Assembly (NCBI GenBank): GCA_035249175.1
Contig: DATFGT010000077.1
Span: 1 to 42,189 of the forward strand
Reading direction: 5' to 3'
DNA: 42,189 nt
Source: 66-474 sp035249175
Lineage (GTDB): Bacteria; Pseudomonadota; Gammaproteobacteria; Xanthomonadales; Rhodanobacteraceae
The position numbers were made by a program, and so were the translations under genes. The notes beneath the pieces were generated by a model, which was not told the origin of the DNA, did no database searches, and was given only the letters and a program-made list of their open reading frames with translations. Positions 17,794 to 26,313 of the stretch are shown here, piece after piece (the stretch's first letter is position 1; each line of letters opens with the position of its first letter).

Positions 17794-17853
17794 GCACGGT
17801 TTACCTCGATTCCAGGACGCGCCTCGCGCGGTCCAAGTCCACGCGGAGCCTGC

Positions 17854-19515
17854 ATGCAATACATCTACACCATGATCAACGTGTCCAAGATCGTCCCGCC
17901 CAAGCGCGAGATCATCAAGGACATTTCGCTTTCGTTTTTCCCCGGCGCCAAGATCGGCCTGCTGGGCCTGAATGGCGCGGGCAAGTCCACAGTGCTGCGC
18001 ATCATGGCCGGCGTGGATACCGACTTCCACGGCGAGGCGCGTCCCGCGGCCGGCATCAATATCGGCTATCTCGCGCAGGAACCGAACCTCGACCCTGACA
18101 AGACCGTGCGCGAATCGGTCGAGGAAGGCTTGGCCGACATTCTCGACGCGCAGAAAAGGTTGGACGAAGTCTACGCCGCGTACGCCGAGGAAGGCGCGGA
18201 TTTCGACGCGCTCGCGGCGGAGCAGCAAAAGCTCGAGAACATCCTCGCCGCGGGCGACGCGCACACCATGGAAATGCAACTCGAAGTCGCGGCCGACGCG
18301 CTGCGCCTGCCGCCGTGGGACGCGAAAATCGAAACGTTGTCGGGCGGCGAGAAGCGACGCGTCGCATTGTGCCGCCTGCTGCTTTCCAAGCCCGACATGT
18401 TGCTGCTGGACGAACCCACCAACCACCTTGATGCCGAGTCGGTCGACTGGCTGGAGCAGTTCCTGCACGAGTATCCCGGCACCGTGGTCGCGGTCACCCA
18501 CGACCGCTACTTCCTCGACAACGCGGCCGAGTGGATCCTTGAACTCGATCGCGGACGCGGCATTCCGTGGAAGGGCAATTACTCGTCGTGGCTGGAACAG
18601 AAGGACGAGCGCCTGAAGCAGGAAGCTTCGACCGAAAAGGCCCGCCAGAGAGCCATCCAGAAGGAGCTGGAATGGGTGCGCTCGGCCGCCAAGGGCCGTC
18701 AGTCCAAGGGCAAGGCGCGCCTGAACCGGTTCGAGGAACTGAATGCGGTCGATTACCAGCGCCGCAACGAGACGAATGAAATCTTCATCCCTCCGGGCGA
18801 ACGCCTCGGCAACGAAGTGATCGAGTTCAGGCACGTCTCGAAATCGTTCGGCGATCGCTGCCTGATCGACGACCTGTCATTCAAGATCCCGCCCGGTGCA
18901 ATCGTCGGCGTGATCGGCCCGAACGGCGCCGGCAAGTCCACCTTCATGAAAATGGTGATGGGCAAGGAGCAGCCCGATTCCGGCGAAATCAACCTGGGCA
19001 AGACCGTGCAGCTCGCCTACGTCGACCAGTCGCGCGGCATGCTCAACGACAAGCACAACGTGTGGCAGGAAGTCTCAGGCGGCCTCGATATCCTGAAGAT
19101 CGGCAATTTCGAAATCCAGTCGCGCGCCTACATTGGCCGTTTCAACTTCAAGGGCAGCGACCAGCAGAAGATTGTCGGCCAGCTTTCGGGGGGCGAGCGC
19201 GGACGCCTGCACCTCGCCAAGACCCTGCTCGAAGGCGGTAACGTGCTGCTGCTGGACGAACCGTCCAACGACCTCGACGTGGAAACCCTGCGTGCGCTGG
19301 AAGAGGCACTGCTGGAATTCCCCGGCTGCGCGATCGTGATCTCGCACGATCGCTGGTTTCTCGACCGCATCGCGACCCATATCATCGCCTTCGAGGGTGA
19401 CTCGCACGTCGAATTCTTCCCCGGCAACTACAACGAGTACGAAGCCGACAAGAAACGCCGCCTGGGCGAGGAAGCCGCCCAGCCGCATCGGGTGAAGTAC
19501 AAGAAGCTGGCTTGA
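17854..19515 (+). CDS. ettA: Energy-dependent translational throttle protein EttA (ABC-F ATPase)
   Basis: A 553-residue ABC-F protein, near the length of E. coli EttA, which binds the ribosomal E site and gates entry into elongation by ADP/ATP ratio. Two ABC cassettes are present: the first with GLNGAGKST and LSGGEKRRVALCR, the second with GPNGAGKST and LSGGERGRLHLAK. Walker B regions are LLLDEPTNHLD and LLLDEPSNDLD. The linker carries the family's P-site tRNA interaction motif region (KELEWVRSAAKGRQSKGKAR). The opening QYIYTMINVSKIVPPKREI and the ATG after CGGAG at 17854 define the start; the larger open frame upstream shadows copD. Confidence 0.97.
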   Translation: MQYIYTMINVSKIVPPKREIIKDISLSFFPGAKIGLLGLNGAGKSTVLRIMAGVDTDFHGEARPAAGINIGYLAQEPNLDPDKTVRESVEEGLADILDAQKRLDEVYAAYAEEGADFDALAAEQQKLENILAAGDAHTMEMQLEVAADALRLPPWDAKIETLSGGEKRRVALCRLLLSKPDMLLLDEPTNHLDAESVDWLEQFLHEYPGTVVAVTHDRYFLDNAAEWILELDRGRGIPWKGNYSSWLEQKDERLKQEASTEKARQRAIQKELEWVRSAAKGRQSKGKARLNRFEELNAVDYQRRNETNEIFIPPGERLGNEVIEFRHVSKSFGDRCLIDDLSFKIPPGAIVGVIGPNGAGKSTFMKMVMGKEQPDSGEINLGKTVQLAYVDQSRGMLNDKHNVWQEVSGGLDILKIGNFEIQSRAYIGRFNFKGSDQQKIVGQLSGGERGRLHLAKTLLEGGNVLLLDEPSNDLDVETLRALEEALLEFPGCAIVISHDRWFLDRIATHIIAFEGDSHVEFFPGNYNEYEADKKRRLGEEAAQPHRVKYKKLA

Positions 19516-19516
19516 G

Positions 19517-19565
19517 CTCGGGACTCGGGACTCGGGACTCGGGACTCGGGACTCGGGACTCGGGA
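19517..19565. repeat. Seven tandem copies of the 7-mer CTCGGGA
   Basis: Seven exact head-to-tail copies begin two bases after the ettA stop. The unit length of 7 and absence of spacers exclude CRISPR. A related degenerate run (GACTCGGGAATCAG.. GACCCGGGACTCGGG) lies at 30712-30742, again right beside a GTCATTCCGG element. Confidence 0.95.
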
Positions 19566-19582
19566 GAGCGTAAAAAATCTGT

Positions 19583-19683
19583 CGTCATTCCGGAGCCGGC
19601 CGCGGTCTCACCGCGGCCGGAACCCGGAATCCATCTTGATTTTGATGAAAGCGAAATGGATTCCGGCCTACGCCGGAATGACG
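19583..19683. repeat. Nested inverted repeat, GTCATTCCGG family, copy 1
   Basis: The outer arms CGTCATTCCGG and CCGGAATGACG enclose an inner inverted pair (CCGGAATCCAT with ATGGATTCCGG) and a GGCCGCGG..CCGCGGCC hairpin. Related copies lie at 28274-28368, 30761-30884 and 38134-38373. It may fold as a cruciform or multi-hairpin RNA and could end transcription from ettA and the facing gene. Confidence 0.85.
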
Positions 19684-19691
19684 GAACCGCT

Positions 19692-19973
19692 TCAAAGCTG
19701 CGCAAAGATTTCCCGCATCGCCGAATCGTCGCGCGTGTAGTTCGGCCCGGGTTTCTCGAAGCGTTCGTCGAGCACGTGCAGGTCGCTGATCTTCGACACG
19801 TCGAACAGCGGCTCGGGTTGCGCGCCGCCTTCCAATTGGAACGCGCGCAGCAATTCGGTGCCGCGGTGGCCGATGCCGTGGCATTGCGGCTCCACCAGCC
19901 GCGCGACGTCGTGATAGGTGAAGCGCAAGCGGCGCTTCTCGCGGATGGCTCGGTCGATCGGATTCACGGCCAT
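19692..19973 (-). CDS. Minimal WYL-domain-like protein
   Basis: A 93-residue protein. The core IREKRRLRFTYHDVARLVEPQCHGIG resembles the WYL fold (ligand-sensing domain of transcription regulators), but no DNA-binding domain is attached. The C-terminal part ends with LDERFEKPGPNY and AMREIFAQL. The ATG at 19973 lies inside the 3' end of the MFS gene (10-base overlap), which suggests translational coupling. Function is unknown; it could bind a small ligand. Confidence 0.75.
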   Translation of the reverse strand: MAVNPIDRAIREKRRLRFTYHDVARLVEPQCHGIGHRGTELLRAFQLEGGAQPEPLFDVSKISDLHVLDERFEKPGPNYTRDDSAMREIFAQL

Positions 19974-21256
19974 CTGTCTGCGATCGAAGGCGGCGCCGAA
20001 ACCGGCGCATGATCGCGTCGCGTCCAGTCGATCGGCGCCACCGGCCCGACCCCGAACACCCAGGCGGCCGCGGCCCCGAGCTGCAACATGCCGGCGACCA
20101 CGAACGCGAGCATGAAGCCGCCGGCCTGGTCCACCAGGATGCCGGTCAGGAACGGCGCGATCAATCCGGGAATGTTGCCGAGGGAAGTCTGGATGCCGAT
20201 CCAGCGTCCCGCCGCCTCTGCGCCAGCCAGTGACTGCGCCACGGCAAACAGGTTCGGCGCGACCACCCCGAACGCCGCGCCGGTCAGCAGCAGCAGGAGC
20301 ACAGACGTGGTCGCGTCCGTCATCGCGCAACCGACGACGAAAATCGTCGCGAGCACGTAACCCCCGGCAAGACAGGTTTTTCGTACCCTCGTTGCGGAGC
20401 CGCCGGCGGCGATCCTGCGATCCGCAATCCGGGCCGTGATCAGGGAAGTCACGGCCATCATCAGATACGCACTGCCGCCGATCGCAGCCATCTGGCTCAG
20501 CGACCAGCCGCGTTCGTGCACCAGGTAATACGGGATCCATGACATCACGAAGCTGTAGGCATAGTTGCCGCAGAAATGTCCGAGGCTCGCGCCCCACAGT
20601 GAACGTTCGCGCAAGATCGCGAGCGTGCCGGGCACGACGGCGGAAACCTCGGCGCGCCGCTCAACCAGCCGCGGCTGCGCAACCGCAAACCAAGGCAGTA
20701 TCCAGAGCAGGCTGATCAAACCGAACGCGATGAAAAACGCACGCCAACCGAACGCCGCGATCAGCATGCCGCCGAAGAAAATCCCGAATGCCGGACCGCA
20801 TGCCATGCCCGCCGTGATCACGGCATTGGCGATACCGCGGCTGGACTCCGGGAAACAGCGTGCGATGATCGCCGACGATGCAGGCATGAACACGGATTCG
20901 CCGATGCCGAGCGCCAGCCGCAACCACACCAGCGTCATGAACCCGTGTGCAAGGCCGGTCAGCGACATGGTCAGCGACCATGCGAGGAAGCCGATGGCCA
21001 GCACACGTGCGGCGCCGAAGCGATCCACCAGCCAACCGGCGATGATCTGCGTCGGCACCCAGGTGATGTAATACGCCGCGAGCAGAAATCCGAGCCGGGT
21101 GGTCGAGAGATCCAGTTCGGCCTTGACCAGCGGCGCGGCGGCGGCGAGGTCGCCGCGGTCGACGGCGTTGATGAAAACCGCGACCGCCAGCAGCCCCAGC
21201 GTCGCGATCAGCCAGCGCGGCAAATGATCCGGAGCGGTGGAAACGGTGAGATTCAT
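19964..21256 (-). CDS. MFS transporter, anion:cation symporter (ACS)-like
   Basis: A 430-residue 12-span transporter from the ATG at 21256. The motif GWLVDRFGAARVLAIG follows TM2. LGIGESVFMPASSAIIARCFP and ESSRGIANAVITAGMACGPAFG are typical of the ACS group, which imports sugar acids and other organic anions. Upstream in-frame sequence is Arg/Pro-rich and not part of the protein. It overlaps the WYL-like gene, so the two may act together. Confidence 0.88.
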   Translation of the reverse strand: MNLTVSTAPDHLPRWLIATLGLLAVAVFINAVDRGDLAAAAPLVKAELDLSTTRLGFLLAAYYITWVPTQIIAGWLVDRFGAARVLAIGFLAWSLTMSLTGLAHGFMTLVWLRLALGIGESVFMPASSAIIARCFPESSRGIANAVITAGMACGPAFGIFFGGMLIAAFGWRAFFIAFGLISLLWILPWFAVAQPRLVERRAEVSAVVPGTLAILRERSLWGASLGHFCGNYAYSFVMSWIPYYLVHERGWSLSQMAAIGGSAYLMMAVTSLITARIADRRIAAGGSATRVRKTCLAGGYVLATIFVVGCAMTDATTSVLLLLLTGAAFGVVAPNLFAVAQSLAGAEAAGRWIGIQTSLGNIPGLIAPFLTGILVDQAGGFMLAFVVAGMLQLGAAAAWVFGVGPVAPIDWTRRDHAPVSAPPSIADRWP

Positions 21257-21511
21257 GCGACCCCGCCGCCGCCAGACGGCAGTGGCAGCGGCGTGCAGCC
21301 TAGCACTGCGCAACGCGCCAGGCGCGTGCCGCGCCGTCGCGGCCGGGATCGGGCAATGCGCCTTCTGCCGGACTGGCACATGCCGTATTGTCGAGCAGGG
21401 TGGACGGGTTGATTTCGCTGCGGGTACCGAACGACGGATGGGCATCAAATGGATCCGGGACTGTGCCGGATGACGGCAATACCGCTGTGGTCATCAGGCA
21501 ATACGGCGAAC
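21257..21511. other. Spacer between the MFS gene and rimI
   Basis: 255 bp without a convincing gene. The minus strand holds a 64-codon open frame (21300-21494) of normal-looking composition, but it has no recognised motif or good ribosome-binding site. The promoter of the MFS-WYL unit should lie here. Confidence 0.35.
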
Positions 21512-21991
21512 TCAGGACGCTCCCGAAGGCAGCAGCTCCATCGCCATCACGATCGCATCCTCGCGACCGCGCCGCGCCGGGTAGTAGCCGGGGCGGCGAC
21601 CGATTTCGTTGAAACCGGCGCGCTCGTACATCGCATGTGCCAGTTCATTGGACGGCCGCACCTCGAGGAACACGCGGCCCGCGTGGTGCCAGCGCGCAAG
21701 GTCGAGCACGCGCTTCAACAGATACGCGCCGTGTCCGCGACCCTGGTGCAGGGGCGCCACGCACACGTTGAGAATGTGCGCTTCGCCCGCACCTACGGAA
21801 AGAATGCTGTAACCGATGGTCGCGCCGCCTTGCTCCAGCACCCAGCAATGGTGGCCGTTGTCGAGGCAACTGCGAAAGATGCCGCGCGACCACGGAAATT
21901 CGTAGGCAGCCGCTTCGATGTTGGCGACCGCGGAAATATCCCCATGCGTCATCGGACGCAATGCGGCTTCCAGCGGCGCGACCGCGGCCAT
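21512..21991 (-). CDS. rimI: Ribosomal protein bS18-alanine N-acetyltransferase-like RimI
   Basis: A 159-residue GNAT enzyme. The start at 21991 (two bases after the stop of the preceding gene) gives the family N-terminus: LRPMTHGDISAVANIEAAAYEFPWS. The acetyl-CoA site VAPLHQGRGHGAYLLKR (the Q/R-x-x-G-x-G/A loop) and EVRPSNELAHAMYERAGF follow. RimI acetylates the N-terminal alanine of S18. The order holD-like gene then rimI is also that of E. coli, which supports the call. Confidence 0.93.
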   Translation of the reverse strand: MAAVAPLEAALRPMTHGDISAVANIEAAAYEFPWSRGIFRSCLDNGHHCWVLEQGGATIGYSILSVGAGEAHILNVCVAPLHQGRGHGAYLLKRVLDLARWHHAGRVFLEVRPSNELAHAMYERAGFNEIGRRPGYYPARRGREDAIVMAMELLPSGAS

Positions 21992-21992
21992 T

Positions 21993-22466
21993 TCAGGCGT
22001 CCCCGCTGCGGCCCAGCGCTTGCATCTGTTCCCACAACAGGCGCTTGCGGTCGCGATCCACATGCAGCAGAGCCAGCGGATCGGCGCGCAGCACCCGCAG
22101 CATGGGCACTCCTTCCGGCAGTGGCGCGGCGCCAAACACCACCACCGCGGCGGTGGGGTCTTCCGCCACGTCGCATACGCGCACGCGTTGCAGCCCAGCC
22201 TTGCCGACCGCTTCGGTCAGCGCCGCGTACATGCTCCGGATAACCGGGTCGTCCAGTTCCGCCGGGTCGGGATGCAGCGCGAGGCGACGGATCGCGATCC
22301 TTGACGGTGTCGCGACAGGCGCAACATCGGGTGCACGCGACGCGGCGTGCGGCGCCACGATGTCGGGCGCCCCGGCAGCCGCCACGGCACGCCGGCGCAA
22401 CCGCAACGGCTGGACGCCCAGCGCGCGCAGCCGTCGTTCGCGCATCGCGGGCACCACCTCATTCAT
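21993..22466 (-). CDS. holD: Probable DNA polymerase III psi subunit (HolD-like)
   Basis: A 157-residue basic protein directly before rimI. Three stretches look like the psi subunit: MRERRLRALGVQPLRLRRR at the start, LDDPVIRSMYAALTEAVG in the middle, and LRADPLALL..KRLLWEQMQAL at the end, in the same order as E. coli HolD. Psi links the clamp loader to chi and SSB. The family diverges strongly, so the call rests on weak similarity plus the conserved holD-rimI order. The ATG at 22466 overlaps pssA by eight bases. A central Ala/Pro-rich insert (about residues 30-55) is extra relative to E. coli. Confidence 0.65.
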   Translation of the reverse strand: MNEVVPAMRERRLRALGVQPLRLRRRAVAAAGAPDIVAPHAASRAPDVAPVATPSRIAIRRLALHPDPAELDDPVIRSMYAALTEAVGKAGLQRVRVCDVAEDPTAAVVVFGAAPLPEGVPMLRVLRADPLALLHVDRDRKRLLWEQMQALGRSGDA

Positions 22467-23268
22467 GCGGATGCGTTTCCGGCGCCGCATGCCGCCGCGC
22501 CATTCGTACGCGCCGACGCGACGCTCGGCTGCGCAGGCCCCACAGCGTAATCACGACGCCAGATAAGGCGTACACGGTGGCCAGCGCCAGCAACACCAGT
22601 GCGGTGTTGAGCGCCAACGCCACAATGACCAGCACCACGGTGATGATCCAGACGAACGGCACGCGATCGCCCACTGGCAGCGTCTTGAAACTGTAATAGC
22701 GCACGCGGCTGACCATCAGGAGACCGGCGATCACCGCGAGAATCGGCGTGAAGAAGCACAACCATTGCCCTTCGACGCCGAAGTTCTCCATCGTCCACAC
22801 GAACGACATGCACAAACCCGCCGCGGCGGGACTCGCGAGCCCCTGGAAATAGCGCTTGTCGGCGACGCCGACCTGGGTATTGAAGCGCGCCAATCGCAAC
22901 GCGGCGCAGGCGGCATACAGGAACGCCGCGCACCAACCGACCTTGCTCCACACGGGGCCGTATTCGCGCAGGTATTGCAGCGACCACGTGTACATCACCA
23001 GTGAGGGCGCCAACCCGAAACTGATCAGATCGGACAGCGAGTCGTACTGCACGCCGAATTCGCTCTGGGTGCCGGTAAGACGCGCGACGCGGCCGTCCAT
23101 GCCGTCCAGCAAGGCGGCCACGAACACCGCGATCGCGGCATGTGTATAGAAACCCAGGATGCCGGCCACGATCGCATAAAAACCGGCGAACATCGCTCCG
23201 GTCGTGAACAGGTTCGGCAGCAGATAAATGCCGCGTCGCAGCGTTTTTCGGGGTAGCGGATCGGTCAT
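22459..23268 (-). CDS. pssA: CDP-diacylglycerol--serine O-phosphatidyltransferase
   Basis: A 269-residue inner-membrane enzyme that makes phosphatidylserine, the precursor of phosphatidylethanolamine. The CDP-alcohol phosphatidyltransferase signature is complete: DGMDGRVARLTGTQSEFG then YDSLSDLISFGLAPS, with the catalytic Asp residues. About eight hydrophobic segments follow LLPNLFTTGAMFAGFYAI. The ATG at 23268 opens with MTDPLPRK; the extra 40 codons upstream are shadow sequence. This is the multi-pass type (B. subtilis-like), not the peripheral E. coli type. Confidence 0.95.
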   Translation of the reverse strand: MTDPLPRKTLRRGIYLLPNLFTTGAMFAGFYAIVAGILGFYTHAAIAVFVAALLDGMDGRVARLTGTQSEFGVQYDSLSDLISFGLAPSLVMYTWSLQYLREYGPVWSKVGWCAAFLYAACAALRLARFNTQVGVADKRYFQGLASPAAAGLCMSFVWTMENFGVEGQWLCFFTPILAVIAGLLMVSRVRYYSFKTLPVGDRVPFVWIITVVLVIVALALNTALVLLALATVYALSGVVITLWGLRSRASRRRVRMARRHAAPETHPHE

Positions 23269-23413
23269 GCGATTGTCGGTTCGAAGCCTCGAATCTAGTT
23301 TAACCCACGGCCCGGCCCTGCGCGGCCCACGACACAAACGTGACGGCCGTCCAAAAGCGCGCAACCGGCTGTGGCATACTCGCGCCACCGTTCAGCCGTC
23401 TCGGGGACCTTCC

Positions 23414-23884
23414 ATGCAACTGCGCACTTTCATTGCCGCGTCGGTCATCGGACTTTCACTCGCCTGCGCCTCGGGCTTCGCCGGCGCACAGCAGATTTAC
23501 AAATGGAAAGACGCCAACGGCGTCATCCATTTTTCGCAGACGCCGCCGACCAGCGGCATGCATTACACGAAAATGCACTTGGCCGGCGAGCCGGAGGTGT
23601 CATCCACTCCGCTCCCCGCGTCGAGTCCGCAAGACAACACCGGGCAAAACGCCCGCGTCGCTGCACGACCGGCTGCTTCGGGTGGCTCGCAACCGGACAC
23701 ACCCGCGAATCGCGCCGAACTCTGCAAGCAGTTGAGTTCCAACATCACCCTGCTGCAAAGCAAGCAGCCAGTGGTGACCAGCGGCGATGGCAAGCAGCAG
23801 GTGATGAGCGACAACGCCCGCGAATCGCAACTTGCGACCGCGCGTGCACAGCAGGTGCAATACTGCTCGTCGAAGGGCGCTTGA
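23414..23884 (+). CDS. DUF4124 domain-containing secreted protein
   Basis: A 156-residue exported protein. A signal peptide ends near FAGA-QQ. The DUF4124 core is IYKWKDANGVIHFSQTPP, right after it. The remainder is Pro/Ala/Ser-rich, with two Cys (LCKQL and QYCSSKG) that could form a disulfide. This family is abundant in Xanthomonadales and has no defined function; it is expected in the periplasm. Confidence 0.87.
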   Translation: MQLRTFIAASVIGLSLACASGFAGAQQIYKWKDANGVIHFSQTPPTSGMHYTKMHLAGEPEVSSTPLPASSPQDNTGQNARVAARPAASGGSQPDTPANRAELCKQLSSNITLLQSKQPVVTSGDGKQQVMSDNARESQLATARAQQVQYCSSKGA

Positions 23885-23939
23885 TTCGTTTGTATTTCCC
23901 GGTGTCTGGATTTTCGCCGGCACGAAACACCTTCGTCAT

Positions 23940-23974
23940 GGTTTCGCTCGCCTCCGCGGCGAGCGGGCGAAACC
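23940..23974. repeat. GC-rich inverted repeat after the DUF4124 gene
   Basis: CGCTCGCC (23945-23952) and GGCGAGCG (23958-23965) form a perfect 8-bp stem with a 5-base loop; outer GGTTT and AAACC can extend it past an internal bulge. No T-run follows on either strand, so it is not a standard intrinsic terminator. Confidence 0.6.
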
Positions 23975-24095
23975 GCTCTTGGCGAGACGCGCGGAAAAGA
24001 CAGGGATGTCGATATCAATCGGCATAACCGTTCGAATGCAAAAACACGGCGGGTTTCACCGTTACAATTTCGCGTTTTGATGCCGGATTGAAGCG

Positions 24096-25802
24096 ATGCG
24101 CCTGTCAAGATTCCACCTCGCCACCACCCGCGAGGCGCCCGCCGACGCGGAGATCGTCAGCCACAGGCTGATGTTGCGGGCGGGCATGATCCGCAAGCTC
24201 GCATCAGGCATTTACACGTGGTCCCCGCTGGGTCTGCGCGTCTTGCGCAAGGTGGAGACGGCGGTGCGCGAGGAAATGGATCGCGCGGGCGCGATCGAGC
24301 TTTCGATGCCCACGATCCAGCCCAAGGAGCTTTGGGAAGAAACCGGCCGCTGGCAGAAATTCGGCGGGCAGCTCCTGAAAATCAAGGACCGCAAGGAAGC
24401 TGAATACTGCTACGGCCCGACCGCCGAGGAAGTGGTGACCGATTTCGCACGCAACGAGTTGCGCAGCTACAAACAGTTGCCGCTGAATCTGTATCAGATC
24501 CAGACCAAGTTCCGCGATGAAATCCGTCCGCGCTTCGGGGTGATGCGCGCGCGCGAATTCCTGATGAAGGATGCGTATTCTTTCCACCTGACGCCCGAGG
24601 GCCTGGAACGCGAATACCACAACATGCACGACGCCTACGCGCGGATTTTCACGCGCCTGGGCCTGGGGTTCCGCGCGGTGCAGGCTGACACCGGCGCGAT
24701 CGGCGGCAGCGCCTCGCAGGAGTTCCACGTGCTGGCCGAGTCGGGCGAGGACGCGTTGGCGTTCTCCGATCAGTCCGACTACGCGGCGAACGTGGAGCGT
24801 GCCGAGGCACTGGCGCCCGCCACGCCGCGTCCCGCCCCTGCGCAGCCGCTGGTGCGGGTGGATACCCCGACGCAAAAGACCATCGAGGAAGTCAGCGCAT
24901 TCCTCAAGGTACCGCCCGCGCAATGCATCAAGACCCTGATCGTGCGTGGCAGCGACGGCCTGGTCGCGCTGTGCCTGCGCGGCGACCACGAGGTAAACGA
25001 AATCAAGGCCGCCAAACTGCCAGAGTTGCCGGGCGAATCGGTGCTGGCCGACGAAGCTCAAATCGTGAGCCGCATCGGCTGCGTGCCGGGGTTCCTCGGC
25101 CCAGTCGGGCTTCCCGACGACATTCCCGTGATCGTCGATCGCGCGGCCGCGGTGATGGCGGATTTCGTGTGCGGCGGCAATGCCGCGGGCACGCACTACA
25201 CCGGCGCCAATTGGGAGCGCGACGCACGCCTCACCCGTGTCGACGACTTGCGCAAAGTGGTCGCGGGGGACCCTTCGCCCGATGGCAAAGGCACCCTCGG
25301 GATCGCGCGCGGCATCGAGGTCGGCCACGTGTTCCAACTCGGCACCAAGTATTCGGAGGCGATGGGCGCGACCGTGCTGGACGATGCCGGCCAGAATCGA
25401 TTGCTGTACATGGGCTGCTATGGCATCGGCATCAGCCGCATCGTGGCTGCGGCCATTGAACAGAACCACGACGATGCCGGGATTATCTGGCCCGAGCCGA
25501 TGGCACCTTGGCGCCTCGTTATTTGCCTGATCAATCCGAAAAACAATCCCGACGTGAATGCCGCTGCCGAGTCGCTGTATGCGGAATTGAATGCGCGTGG
25601 CATTGAAACCTGCCTGGATGATCGTGGCTTGCGCCCCGGCTCGATGTTCGCCGACCTAGAATTGATCGGCATTCCGCATCGCATCGTGGTCAGCGAACGC
25701 GGACTGGCAGCGGGCACATTCGAATATCGCGGCCGACGCGGCAGCGAAAGCCGGAACCTGGATCGAGAAGCGCTATTGAAGCTGTTTTCGCCTGCCGATT
25801 GA
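24096..25802 (+). CDS. proS: Prolyl-tRNA synthetase (bacterial type, with editing domain)
   Basis: A 568-residue class II aminoacyl-tRNA synthetase. The catalytic core has KLASGIYTWSPLG (motif 1 region), KFRDEIRPRFGVMRAREF (motif 2) and GCYGIGISRIVAA (motif 3). The YbaK-like insertion domain that removes misacylated alanine lies about residues 230-385, with GDHEVNEIKAAKL. The C-terminal anticodon-binding domain follows (LVICLINPK onward). Length and domain order are those of E. coli ProS. A TACAAT hexamer at 24063-24068 may be the -10 box. Confidence 0.97.
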   Translation: MRLSRFHLATTREAPADAEIVSHRLMLRAGMIRKLASGIYTWSPLGLRVLRKVETAVREEMDRAGAIELSMPTIQPKELWEETGRWQKFGGQLLKIKDRKEAEYCYGPTAEEVVTDFARNELRSYKQLPLNLYQIQTKFRDEIRPRFGVMRAREFLMKDAYSFHLTPEGLEREYHNMHDAYARIFTRLGLGFRAVQADTGAIGGSASQEFHVLAESGEDALAFSDQSDYAANVERAEALAPATPRPAPAQPLVRVDTPTQKTIEEVSAFLKVPPAQCIKTLIVRGSDGLVALCLRGDHEVNEIKAAKLPELPGESVLADEAQIVSRIGCVPGFLGPVGLPDDIPVIVDRAAAVMADFVCGGNAAGTHYTGANWERDARLTRVDDLRKVVAGDPSPDGKGTLGIARGIEVGHVFQLGTKYSEAMGATVLDDAGQNRLLYMGCYGIGISRIVAAAIEQNHDDAGIIWPEPMAPWRLVICLINPKNNPDVNAAAESLYAELNARGIETCLDDRGLRPGSMFADLELIGIPHRIVVSERGLAAGTFEYRGRRGSESRNLDREALLKLFSPAD

Positions 25803-25819
25803 CCTTCAATCGGGATATT

Positions 25820-25848
25820 TTGCAACCGCCACGCATTTGGGTGAAAAT
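25820..25848 (+). promoter_or_regulatory. Possible promoter of the H-NS-family gene
   Basis: TTGCAA (25820-25825) and GAAAAT (25843-25848) are separated by 17 bp, in an AT-richer leader. The -10 match is weak. Confidence 0.28.
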
Positions 25849-25926
25849 ACTCCTCGCCGGCGGGTTAATCGCGTCGATTGCCGGATCGACAAGCATCCCA
25901 ATTCCCAACGAACGATTGGAGCCAAC

Positions 25927-26238
25927 ATGGCCATTGATGTCAGCTCGCTCAGCGAAAAGCAACTCAGGGAACTCATCCGCAAGGCGCGCGGCCGCATGAA
26001 GAACATCGACAAGGAAAAAATCACCAAGGTCAAGGCCAAGATCAATGCGGTGCTCAAGTCCGAAGGCGTGACCTTTGCGCAGGTTTACGGCAAGAAGCGC
26101 GGCGGCAAGGGCAAGGTTGCACCAAAGTATCGCAACCCGAATGGCAGCGAAACCTGGTCCGGCCGCGGCAAGCGCCCGCGCTGGTTCATCGCGGCGCTGA
26201 AGTCGGGCAAGAAGGAAAAGGATTTGTTGATCAAGTAG
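25927..26238 (+). CDS. H-NS family nucleoid-associated protein
   Basis: A 103-residue protein. The N-terminal 50 residues are helical (VSSLSEKQLRELIRKARGRM) and replace the longer coiled coil of E. coli H-NS. The C-terminal DNA-binding domain is clear: PKYRNPNGSETWSGRGKRPR WF, with the AT-hook-like GRGKRPRW loop that inserts into the minor groove. The ATG follows TTGGAGCCAAC. H-NS homologues silence AT-rich foreign DNA. It lies downstream of proS and ends in a strong hairpin. Confidence 0.92.
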   Translation: MAIDVSSLSEKQLRELIRKARGRMKNIDKEKITKVKAKINAVLKSEGVTFAQVYGKKRGGKGKVAPKYRNPNGSETWSGRGKRPRWFIAALKSGKKEKDLLIK

Positions 26239-26266
26239 GCCGAATATCGGTACGCGAAAATGCATG

Positions 26267-26302
26267 ACGGTCCGTGGTCATTCGCGGACCGTTCGTGCTT
26301 TT
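26267..26302 (+). terminator. Intrinsic terminator after the H-NS-family gene
   Basis: ACGGTCCG and CGGACCGT form a perfect 8-bp stem with a 10-base loop, and a T-rich stretch (TCGTGCTTTT) follows. It lies 28 bases after the stop codon. Confidence 0.75.
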
Positions 26303-26313
26303 CGCGGAGCCCG

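Noticed and set aside
19517..19565. CRISPR array
   Set aside because: Units are 7 bp with no spacers and there are no cas genes.
21300..21494. 64-codon minus-strand frame between the MFS gene and rimI
   Set aside because: No motif, no good ribosome-binding site and no partner; kept only as a note on the spacer.
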